Positions 8,207-15,308 of a stretch of 33,736 bases of DNA are shown piece by piece (positions within the stretch are counted from its first letter, which is position 1; every line of letters begins with the position of its first letter). The DNA is from Eubacteriaceae bacterium. Lineage in GTDB: Bacteria; Bacillota; Clostridia; Eubacteriales; Anaerofustaceae. The DNA lies in NCBI GenBank assembly GCA_009782515.1, contig WRIY01000029.1:1-33736 (forward strand), given 5' to 3'. A program made the translations under genes and the position numbers. The notes beneath the pieces are model-generated. The model saw only the letters and a program-made list of their open reading frames with translations, did not search any database and had not been told where the DNA came from.

Positions 8207-8362
8207 GGCGAAACCTCCATTAATATAACCAGAACTATAATAATAATATGCAGCTTGCCCCTTTTGGGAAACACGCTTTTGTTGCCCATTTTCTACATTA
8301 TCCGCACGTATGCATTTTGAAATTATCGCATAAAGGCATTGCATTTTGGCAATTATTAGAGC

Positions 8363-9889
8363 ATGGCGTTTTTTAGCTCATTGCTCGAAAAAAATAAAAA
8401 AAGTATAAAGTGGGATGAAGCTTCCCTGGCATTTGCCAACGACATTCTGGCAATAAAGTCAAGCTTCCAGTTGAGCGACGACTTTGTGTGCAGGGAATTT
8501 ACGAATGCCCTTGGCAGCCGCTGCGCGCTATTTTTCATAGACGGAATGGTTGAGCAGGCTACAATAAGCAATGCAATTATGGAACCGCTGATGATCGAAG
8601 GCAGAAAGCTTTCAGGCGATGTCGCAAATGCCAAAGACATGCTTGACAAGCTGCTTACAGCATGCGAGGCAACTATAGAGGAAAGCGTGGAGCCGGCAAT
8701 AAAGAAGGTTCTTTCCGGCGATACTATGCTCATTTTTGAAGGCGAGAGCCTTGTTGTTACTGTCAACACCAAGGGATGGGAGAGGCGTTCTGTGTCCGAG
8801 CCCCAGACTGAATCTGTGGTAAGAGGCCCCCGGCACGGCTTTACTGAAACCTTAAGAACAAATACTGCAATGCTCAGGAGAATAATCCAAAATACGAATC
8901 TGGCATTTGAAAGCGCAGTGATCGGCGAGCAGACAAATACTATGGTGAGCATTGCCTATATAAAAGGAATAGCAAATGAGAGCTTGGTCAGCAGCGTTAA
9001 GGAGAGGCTGTCCAGAATAGACACCGACGAAATATTAAGCAGCGGCTATATAGAGGCTTTCATAGAAGAGGAAAAAACATCGCCCTTCCCAACAATTGCA
9101 TACTCTGAAAAGCCTGATGTTGTTGCCTCAAAGATACTTGAAGGCAGGATTGCTGTTATAATCGATGGCTCTCCATTCGTACTCACAGTGCCTATGCTGT
9201 TTATTGAGCACTTCATATCTCCGGAAGACTATACAAACAGAACAGCAGCAGCAACATTCCTGAGGCTTATACGCTGTGCATGCTTTTTCGTAAGCCTGCT
9301 TACCCCTGCTGTTTATATCGCATTGATAAACTTTCATTATGAAATTATCCCTACTTCCCTGCTGTTCAGAATAGCAGCTGCAAGCGAGGGGCTTCCGTTT
9401 CCGGCAGTCTTTGAGGTATGCCTGATGCTGCTCATTTTTGAAATACTGCAAGAGGCAGGCCTGCGCCTGCCAAAGCCGGTTGGCCAAACAATCAGCTTTG
9501 TTGGAGCGCTTATAATGGGCCAGTCAGCAGTGGATGCCGGCATTGTCAGCCCCCTTGTTATGATTGTTGTGTCGCTTTCAGCTGTCAGCGGATATGTTAT
9601 ACCGACCCTGGCAAGCACCCTTTCTGTGGTTCGCTGGGCGCTTCTGCTTATGGCAGCCATGTTTGGCAGCATAGGGATAACTATAGCTTTGTTTTGCATA
9701 TACCTGCATTTGTCGTCGCTTACATCATTTGGCGTGCCTATTGGCTCCCCGTTCAGCCCGTTCGAAAAAAGCGATATAAAGGACACGGTTGGCAGAGTGC
9801 CACTATGGCGCATGAATGCCCGCCCGAAATCAATAATGCCGCAGGATCTTGTGCGCCAATACATGCCAAAGGAGGGCAGCGGGAAATGA
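8363..9889 (+). CDS. Spore germination protein, GerA (GerAA/GerKA) family
   Basis: 508 residues, the A subunit of a germinant receptor in the spore inner membrane. The N-terminal soluble domain occupies about residues 1-270, with the family segment 'GPRHGFTETLRTNTAMLRRI' near 155-174 and 'GRIAVIIDGSPFVLTVP' near 260. Several membrane helices follow (about 305-470), including 'GLPFPAVFEVCLMLLIFEIL', 'RLPKPVGQTISFVGALIMGQ' and 'AGIVSPLVMIVVSLSAVSGY', all strongly conserved in GerA proteins. It is full length. The ATG at 8363 has a poor ribosome binding site (TTAGAGC), which is unusual beside its neighbours. Its TGA overlaps the next start (ATGA), so it is translationally coupled to the GerC gene. 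Which germinant is sensed cannot be told. Confidence 0.93.
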   Translation: MAFFSSLLEKNKKSIKWDEASLAFANDILAIKSSFQLSDDFVCREFTNALGSRCALFFIDGMVEQATISNAIMEPLMIEGRKLSGDVANAKDMLDKLLTACEATIEESVEPAIKKVLSGDTMLIFEGESLVVTVNTKGWERRSVSEPQTESVVRGPRHGFTETLRTNTAMLRRIIQNTNLAFESAVIGEQTNTMVSIAYIKGIANESLVSSVKERLSRIDTDEILSSGYIEAFIEEEKTSPFPTIAYSEKPDVVASKILEGRIAVIIDGSPFVLTVPMLFIEHFISPEDYTNRTAAATFLRLIRCACFFVSLLTPAVYIALINFHYEIIPTSLLFRIAAASEGLPFPAVFEVCLMLLIFEILQEAGLRLPKPVGQTISFVGALIMGQSAVDAGIVSPLVMIVVSLSAVSGYVIPTLASTLSVVRWALLLMAAMFGSIGITIALFCIYLHLSSLTSFGVPIGSPFSPFEKSDIKDTVGRVPLWRMNARPKSIMPQDLVRQYMPKEGSGK

Positions 9890-11034
9890 AGCGCGTTTTA
9901 GCGTGCCTGGCATCAGCGCTTGCCCTGTTTTGCATGAGCGGCTGCTGGTCAAGCGTGGAGCTCAACGACATCAGCATCGTGCTTGGCATAGGCATAGACG
10001 CGAGCGACAGCAACCTCGGCGTTTACGATGTTTACTATCAATTCCCCAAAAGCAAGCTGCTGGCCGAAGCATCAGCCGGCGAAGAAGCTTATATAACTAC
10101 GATTGCGCATCCACGCGGAATCGCTGAAGCCCTGTATGAAAATTCGGCTATGTCAACAAGGCAGATATTGCTAAAAAACAATCTTGTGATTGTTGTTGGC
10201 CGCGGCCAGGCTGAAAAGGGCATTGCCGAGATCATTGACTATTTTCTTCGAAGCAGCCAAAACCGCTTAAATACCAGCCTAATCATTTCACAAACAAGCG
10301 CCGTCGATCTGCTGGCATCAAATGCCGGAATCGAAGCTGTACCTGCAATTATGCTTCATAAAACCCTCGCTGCGCAGGAAGCCGGCGGCCTTGCTTCATC
10401 AGCAACGCTGAATGAATATGCAATTGCACTGGTTTCGCAGACAAAGAACCCTACGCTTCCGCTTATGGCTGCAGGGCAAAGCTCAAGCGGGGTTGAAAAC
10501 ACAGCATCTTTCATCGGAATGGCAGTTTTTGAAGGCAATAAAATGGTTGGAATCCTTGATCAAAACCAGACAAAGATTATGCAAATGCTGACAGCCAGCC
10601 CACACCGGCACAGATCGCATTTCATCTCCAGGCCCGCGAGAGGGCAAGAGCTTGAGCTTTCATGCGACTCGATTGCATCAAAGCTCACGGTAGGCTTTGG
10701 CAGCAGCGGCAGGCCGTTTGCCAACTACGATATCGCAATAGACTGCCATTTTGACAGAATAAGCAATGCAGCAGGCATGAGCAAAGCGCAGCTTGTGGAA
10801 GCTTGCAGAATTGAAATCGAAAAGGAAGTTGGCAGCTTTATTAAGCATATAACCAGCGAAAACATTGATGTTCTCGGAATAGGGGATGAATTCTACAGAA
10901 AGCTCCCGAAGCGCAGCAAGGCCTTGCTGGATGATTTCAGCTTGGAGCATATCGACATCGCCTGCAGCATTAGCCTGAAGCTTATTAAAGATGGAGCAAT
11001 AAACGATGCGATTTTTCCGAAAGGCGGGTTTTAA
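9886..11034 (+). CDS. Spore germination lipoprotein, Ger(x)C family
   Basis: 382 residues from an ATG at 9886, picked because AAAGGAGGGC precedes it, it overlaps the GerA stop by 4 bases and it begins a lipoprotein signal; the frame extends upstream to 9694 but only as overlap with GerA. Residues 1-19 are a signal peptide ending in the lipobox MSGC (C20), followed by the family's 'WSSVELNDISIVLGIGID'. The C-terminal half contains the GerC domain ('SFIKHITSENIDVLGIGDEF'). GerC proteins are lipid-anchored subunits of the germinant receptor on the outer face of the spore inner membrane. Gene order A-C-B is a common variant of A-B-C in Clostridia. Confidence 0.92.
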   Translation: MKRVLACLASALALFCMSGCWSSVELNDISIVLGIGIDASDSNLGVYDVYYQFPKSKLLAEASAGEEAYITTIAHPRGIAEALYENSAMSTRQILLKNNLVIVVGRGQAEKGIAEIIDYFLRSSQNRLNTSLIISQTSAVDLLASNAGIEAVPAIMLHKTLAAQEAGGLASSATLNEYAIALVSQTKNPTLPLMAAGQSSSGVENTASFIGMAVFEGNKMVGILDQNQTKIMQMLTASPHRHRSHFISRPARGQELELSCDSIASKLTVGFGSSGRPFANYDIAIDCHFDRISNAAGMSKAQLVEACRIEIEKEVGSFIKHITSENIDVLGIGDEFYRKLPKRSKALLDDFSLEHIDIACSISLKLIKDGAINDAIFPKGGF

Positions 11035-11036
11035 AA

Positions 11037-12125
11037 ATGGCTGACAGGGAAATAACCCACCATGAGTTCGTAGCTTGCGGGGTCGCGCTGGCCCTCGGAT
11101 CAGTGCTTCAAATGGGCATTGCCAGCAGCCTTCTTGGAAATGAGGCGTGGATCGCAGTGGCGTTGGGGTGGATACTGTTTGCCCCATGCATTGGAATTTA
11201 TGGCGCTTTGGCCAAAAAGCGCCCGTCCCAGAGCTACTTTAGCATGCTTACTGACGCTTTTGGCAAGTATATCGGCAAAACAATTGCATTTATATACCTT
11301 ATATTCTTTTCAATAGTTATGGGGCTTAATGTATACCAAACATCAGTAATGATAAATACGCTTTATATAATGCGCTCCCCAACGTTTGCGATTGCCTGCC
11401 TGTTTTTGCTGTGCAGCGCATATGCCTCCTTTAAAGGGGTAGCCTCATACGCAAGGGCTATTGTGCTGCCGGCGATTATTGCCTCGGCCTCTGTAATAAC
11501 AATATTTTTTGTTGTCATTGCTGTTGGCCGGCCTGAATTTTTACTGCCGGTGTTTCAGCGCAGCGCCAACGCTTACCTGTCTGCCAGCCTGGCGTCATTC
11601 ACTGTGGCATACGGCGATAGCTTTATTATGATGATGTTTCTGCCCTACATTGCGAAAAAGATAAATATTAGCAAAGCTTTTTTTGATATAAGCATTTACA
11701 TTTTCGCGCTTTTGCTTATTATTTCTATAAGAGAAATACTTATGCTTGGGCCGGTCCTGGAATACTTTGACAACCCTACCTTCGAAACACTAAAGGCCAT
11801 ATCAATTGGAGGGCAGCCTGCACGCCTTGAGAGCCTGTTTATTGTTATATACAATACAATGTCTTTTATTAAAGATGGCTTGTTCTTTATCGGCATTTTA
11901 TATGGTTTCGCTGAAGTATTTGAAATAAAGGCCAAAAGCAGGTTTGCTTTCAGCCTGGCTTTGCTGCTGGCGGTATTTAGCAGCACGATTGACGAAGGCT
12001 ATGAGCGCATAGGCTACTACAGCGTTAATACAGCTCCTGCTTTATGGGCGTTTATGTATGTTGCGCTGCCATTTTTGCTGCTCTTAATGCCCATAAAAAA
12101 GCAGAAGGCTGAAACAAGCGCATGA
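11037..12125 (+). CDS. Spore germination permease, GerB (GerAB) family
   Basis: 362 residues with about ten hydrophobic segments, as in the APC-superfamily GerAB transporter-like subunit. It begins 'MADREITHHEFVACGVALAL', equivalent to the usual I-T..Q......G start of the family. The segments 'AYGDSFIMMMFLPYI' and the final 'NTAPALWAFMYVALPFLLLL' match conserved regions. B subunits bind the germinant and sit in the spore inner membrane. The ATG is only 2 bases after the GerC stop, with AAAGGCGG upstream, and its stop overlaps the next gene by 4 bases, so all four genes form one operon. Confidence 0.92.
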   Translation: MADREITHHEFVACGVALALGSVLQMGIASSLLGNEAWIAVALGWILFAPCIGIYGALAKKRPSQSYFSMLTDAFGKYIGKTIAFIYLIFFSIVMGLNVYQTSVMINTLYIMRSPTFAIACLFLLCSAYASFKGVASYARAIVLPAIIASASVITIFFVVIAVGRPEFLLPVFQRSANAYLSASLASFTVAYGDSFIMMMFLPYIAKKINISKAFFDISIYIFALLLIISIREILMLGPVLEYFDNPTFETLKAISIGGQPARLESLFIVIYNTMSFIKDGLFFIGILYGFAEVFEIKAKSRFAFSLALLLAVFSSTIDEGYERIGYYSVNTAPALWAFMYVALPFLLLLMPIKKQKAETSA

Positions 12126-12352
12126 AGTATTTGGCTTTGGCAGCCGCCTATATATATATCTATTTAAAAGACGGGCGCAGCATTTCAAAAGTAGATTCCA
12201 AGCGGGAGCGCATTGCCTTTTCCGTTGTGTATTGCCTCAGCTTTGCCTATACTGCCCTTTTTCTTGCAGGGGTATCGCTTCCTTCCCTGTTTGAGGCGCT
12301 TATGCGGCTAATGGAAAAAGCAAGGATCCTTAATATTATTGCAAAAGATTAA
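12122..12352 (+). CDS. Small two-helix membrane protein, candidate germinant-receptor D subunit
   Basis: 76 residues, fourth gene of the germination operon, its ATG overlapping the GerB stop (ATGA). It has two hydrophobic segments, about residues 2-15 and 30-55, separated by a short charged stretch (KDGRSISKVDSKRER), and a C-terminal amphipathic tail. Size, two-helix topology and position match the small D proteins described with some germinant receptors of Bacillus, which modulate receptor function. I cannot show sequence homology, so the call rests on context and topology. Upstream GAAGG is 13 bases from the ATG, suggesting translation mainly by coupling. Confidence 0.65.
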   Translation: MKYLALAAAYIYIYLKDGRSISKVDSKRERIAFSVVYCLSFAYTALFLAGVSLPSLFEALMRLMEKARILNIIAKD

Positions 12353-12360
12353 ATTTTCTA

Positions 12361-12393
12361 TTGACATTGCTAATGTTTGTAACTAAACTGTTA
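12361..12393 (+). promoter_or_regulatory. Promoter and candidate operator of the marR gene
   Basis: TTGACA (12361-12366), a 17-base spacer and TAAACT (12384-12389) make a good sigma-A promoter. Over the -10 lies an inverted repeat TAAC-N6-GTTA (12380-12393), placed where a MarR dimer would block its own transcription. Start of transcription near 12396 leaves only about 12 bases before the GTG at 12408, favouring the ATG at 12447 as translation start. Confidence 0.55.
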
Positions 12394-12446
12394 AGGGCTT
12401 AATAATAGTGATAAGCCCAACTATCCAAATAATTTTCGGTGAATCA

Positions 12447-12938
12447 ATGGAAGACGGTATAAAGGATCAATTTCTCCACGCATTTTTTCGTTTTAAGAGT
12501 GTAGACGCTTCTATGCACCCTATTATGGCTAAGATGGCTGGAACCAAAGACATGAGCATTTCAGAGTTTGGCCTTCTTAACAGCATAAGGGACAATTCAA
12601 CCTCAGACAGCGAAAGAAATGTTTATATGTCAGACATGCCCCGCACCCTTTTTATTTCAAAAGGGGCTATTTCGCAATCCCTTAGCTCCCTTCATACAAA
12701 AGGGTATATCCACAGAGAAGCGAACCATCGCAACCGAAGGCAGCAGATCATAACTCTCACTGATAAAGGCATTGAAAAACTCAGCAAAGCCGATATGAGC
12801 ATGAGCCAGCTTAACGATCTTATTGTGGAAAAAATGGGCGAAGATGACGTAAAATCTCTTATTGTTCTCTTTAACAAATTTGCCGACGTTCTAGAGGATA
12901 TCAAAACCGAACTTCAGGAAGAAAGGAGCACGCAATAA
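12447..12938 (+). CDS. MarR family transcriptional regulator
   Basis: 163 residues from the ATG at 12447 (GGTGA 5 bases upstream); a GTG at 12408 would add 13 residues but falls too near the predicted transcription start. The winged helix-turn-helix is clear: 'MSISEFGLLNSI' opens the domain, 'LFISKGAISQSLSSLHTKGY' is the recognition helix region, and 'REANHRNRRQQIITLTDKG' is the basic wing typical of MarR. Such dimers repress efflux genes and release DNA on binding small ligands or on oxidation. It sits 160 bases upstream of a two-gene ABC exporter on the same strand, so control of that exporter is likely. No Cys cluster suggests a redox switch; ligand unknown. Confidence 0.88.
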   Translation: MEDGIKDQFLHAFFRFKSVDASMHPIMAKMAGTKDMSISEFGLLNSIRDNSTSDSERNVYMSDMPRTLFISKGAISQSLSSLHTKGYIHREANHRNRRQQIITLTDKGIEKLSKADMSMSQLNDLIVEKMGEDDVKSLIVLFNKFADVLEDIKTELQEERSTQ

Positions 12939-13023
12939 AAGCCAAGCAAGCGCTAGCGCAGCCTTTCATTGCACTCGTTTTTTTGCTATTCTAGAGCTTA
13001 GATCGAAAAATGCATGCGCATCA

Positions 13024-13037
13024 AAACTACTTAGTTT
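13024..13037 (+). promoter_or_regulatory. Perfect inverted repeat, candidate MarR operator before the ABC exporter
   Basis: AAACTA-CT-TAGTTT is a 6+6 perfect inverted repeat 77 bases upstream of the exporter's probable ATG. Its complement shares the core AACTAA-N3-GTT with the repeat over the marR promoter, which suggests one regulator reads both. No clear -35/-10 pair is seen beside it. Confidence 0.45.
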
Positions 13038-13080
13038 GGCTAAAGCAGAACATCATCATGAAACTACACACAGAGAGGGG

Positions 13081-13099
13081 TGCGGCTCAAGCAGCCGCA
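13081..13099 (+). promoter_or_regulatory. Hairpin between ribosome binding site and start codon of the exporter gene
   Basis: TGCGGCT (13081-13087) and AGCCGCA (13093-13099) form a 7-bp GC-rich stem with a CAAGC loop. The only purine-rich ribosome binding site, AGAGAGGGG, ends at 13080 and the ATG is at 13101, too far for normal initiation unless the stem folds and brings them together. Confidence 0.5.
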
Positions 13100-13100
13100 A

Positions 13101-15308
13101 ATGTCGATGAAATACTACCTTAAGTACATCAAACCATTTTTAGGTGGAATTGCAGTTGCTGTTGTTTTCCTATTTGTACAGAACATTGCTGATCTTGCTT
13201 TGCCTACGCTAATGAGCAACATCATAAACGTAGGTTTGCAGCAGGGAGGGCTAACCTCGTCAGCTCCACAGGCAATTTCATCAGAAGCTATGCAGACAGC
13301 CCAAATATTTATGTCTGCAGAAGAGAAGGGTATTGTTGCAAGCTCATATAAGCTTGTAAAAACATCTGATACCAATGAAAGCTCTAGGCCTTATAGCGAA
13401 CTATACCCTGGTGCTGCAGAGTCGCTTTATATAAAACAGCAAGACTCAGATGATCTAGGCAGCGCCTTTTCGCATTCATTTTCAGCACTAATGCATTACA
13501 GGCAAAAAGAGCAGGGGCCAGCGCCTACTGACGAATTGCCAAAAATGCAAGACTATATTGCCCTTATGCCAAAGCTTGAAGCTTTAAGCGCAGGAGAGGC
13601 AGCGCAAATAAGGATTGAAGCGCTGGAATCAACGCCTCCCAATGTTGTTAGCCAAAGAGGCACAGCACTCTCCAGATCAGCAATGTCTGATGTAGGCGTA
13701 AACGTCACAGCGCTGCAAAGCCGCTATATCTTAAGAATCGGCGGAATGATGCTGCTTGTTGCCATATGCAGCGGCGCTGCAACAATAACTGTTAACTTTA
13801 TGTCTAACAGGATTTCCACAGGCATGGGCAGAAACGTGCGCAGGGCAGTCTTTGAAAAGATTGAAAGCTTCTCAAATGCTGAGATCGATAAATTCTCTAC
13901 TGCTTCGCTAATAACCCGGTGCACCAACGATGTCCAAACATTCCAAATGGTAACGGGCATGGGCATACGAATGCTGTTCTCAGTCCCCATTATGGGTATT
14001 GGAGGCATTGTTTTGGCCCTTAGGACATCTGTGTCCATGAGCTGGATAATAGCGCTTGCTGTTATCACACAGCTTGGGCTGGTAGGCATTATTACTTCGA
14101 TTGCTTATCCAAAATTCCAAATAGTGCAAAGGCTGACAGACAGAATGAACCTTGTTGCAAGGGAAGCGCTCTCAGGCTTGATGGTTGTCAGGGCTTTTAA
14201 CACCCAGGAACGCGAAAAAGCCAGATTTGCTGATGCAAGCGGCGAATTCCTGAGCACAGAGCTTTTCATCAACAGGACAATGGCATTTATGATGCCGGTC
14301 ATGACCCTGGTTATGAATGGCCTGTCGCTTCTCATTATATGGGTTGGCGGGCACCAGATTGCACTGTCAAGGCTTCAAATAGGCAATATGATGGCATTCA
14401 CCCAATATTCAATGATGATCCTTATGTCATTTAGCCAAGTATCAATGATGTTTCAAATGATACCAAGGGCAACAGTGTCAATTAAGCGCGTACAAGAGGT
14501 GCTTGACACCCAGGCTTCAATTGTTGATCCGCTTGCCCCGGAAGAGTTTAACGAGGCTGACAAGGGCATCGTAGAGTTTGAGAATGTTTCATTCCGCTAT
14601 GAAGAAGCTACCAATAATGCAATATCCGAAATAAACTTCACAGCATTGCCAGGCCAGACCACAGCTATTATAGGCTCTACAGGATCCGGCAAGTCAACTA
14701 TAGCTAACCTTATGCTTCGGTTCTACGACGCAACCGAGGGAGTCATTAAGGTTGGAGGGAAAAACGTCAAGGACGTTACCCAGCATGATTTGCGCGACAG
14801 AATTGGCTATATACCGCAAAAGGCAGTGCTTTTGTCAGGCACTATAGACTATAACCTGCGCTATGGACTCCAAGACGCTGAGCCTGACGTCATTGAATGG
14901 GCAGCAGCTATTGCCCAGGCAAGGGGATTCATAACTGCAAAAGAAGAAGGCTATGACCAGCAAATAGCCCAAGGTGGATCGAATGTATCAGGAGGGCAGA
15001 AGCAAAGGCTTTCTATTGCCAGGGCTCTAGTTAAAAAACCTGATATATTCATTTTCGATGACAGTTTTTCCGCCCTTGACTTCAAGACAGACAGCGCCTT
15101 AAGAGCAGCCCTTAAAGAGCAGCTTGGCGATGCCACTGTCATAATAGTGGCACAGCGCGTTTCCACTATTATGGGAGCCGAGCAGATAATCGTTATGGAT
15201 CAAGGAAGAATTGTTGGAAAAGGGACACATAGTGAGCTCTTAAAGAACTGCGATGAATACTTTGAAATAGCTTCATCACAATTATCGATGGAGGAATTAT
15301 CTGCATGA
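13101..15308 (+). CDS. ABC exporter half-transporter, degenerate-site subunit
   Basis: 735 residues from the ATG at 13101, which gives the family's usual start (MSMKYYLKYIKPFLGG); a GTG at 13080 adds 7 residues but has no spaced ribosome binding site. An exporter membrane domain of six helices is followed by an ATPase domain from about residue 490. Between helices 1 and 2 there is a long extracytoplasmic insertion of roughly 140 residues. ATPase motifs: Walker A GSTGSGKS (K531), signature VSGGQKQR, Walker B IFIFDDSF. The catalytic Glu is Asp (D654) and the H-loop His is Gln (Q685), marking this as the non-catalytic half of a heterodimer such as TM287/288 or BmrCD. The stop overlaps the next gene. 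Multidrug or peptide export is inferred; substrate unknown. Confidence 0.88.
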   Translation: MSMKYYLKYIKPFLGGIAVAVVFLFVQNIADLALPTLMSNIINVGLQQGGLTSSAPQAISSEAMQTAQIFMSAEEKGIVASSYKLVKTSDTNESSRPYSELYPGAAESLYIKQQDSDDLGSAFSHSFSALMHYRQKEQGPAPTDELPKMQDYIALMPKLEALSAGEAAQIRIEALESTPPNVVSQRGTALSRSAMSDVGVNVTALQSRYILRIGGMMLLVAICSGAATITVNFMSNRISTGMGRNVRRAVFEKIESFSNAEIDKFSTASLITRCTNDVQTFQMVTGMGIRMLFSVPIMGIGGIVLALRTSVSMSWIIALAVITQLGLVGIITSIAYPKFQIVQRLTDRMNLVAREALSGLMVVRAFNTQEREKARFADASGEFLSTELFINRTMAFMMPVMTLVMNGLSLLIIWVGGHQIALSRLQIGNMMAFTQYSMMILMSFSQVSMMFQMIPRATVSIKRVQEVLDTQASIVDPLAPEEFNEADKGIVEFENVSFRYEEATNNAISEINFTALPGQTTAIIGSTGSGKSTIANLMLRFYDATEGVIKVGGKNVKDVTQHDLRDRIGYIPQKAVLLSGTIDYNLRYGLQDAEPDVIEWAAAIAQARGFITAKEEGYDQQIAQGGSNVSGGQKQRLSIARALVKKPDIFIFDDSFSALDFKTDSALRAALKEQLGDATVIIVAQRVSTIMGAEQIIVMDQGRIVGKGTHSELLKNCDEYFEIASSQLSMEELSA

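Noticed and set aside
8308..8335. Sigma-G-like promoter GTATG-N16-CATAAAG before the germination operon
   Set aside because: The -35 fits but the -10 lacks the TA of CATnnTA; suggestive by location only, not enough to annotate.
8207..8344. Longer version of the BclA-like protein starting at 8344
   Set aside because: No ribosome binding site at 8344, while GGAGG with ideal spacing precedes the GTG at 8206.
9694..9885. Longer GerC frame starting inside gerA
   Set aside because: The lipoprotein signal and AAAGGAGGG site mark 9886 as the start; the upstream part is out-of-frame gerA sequence.
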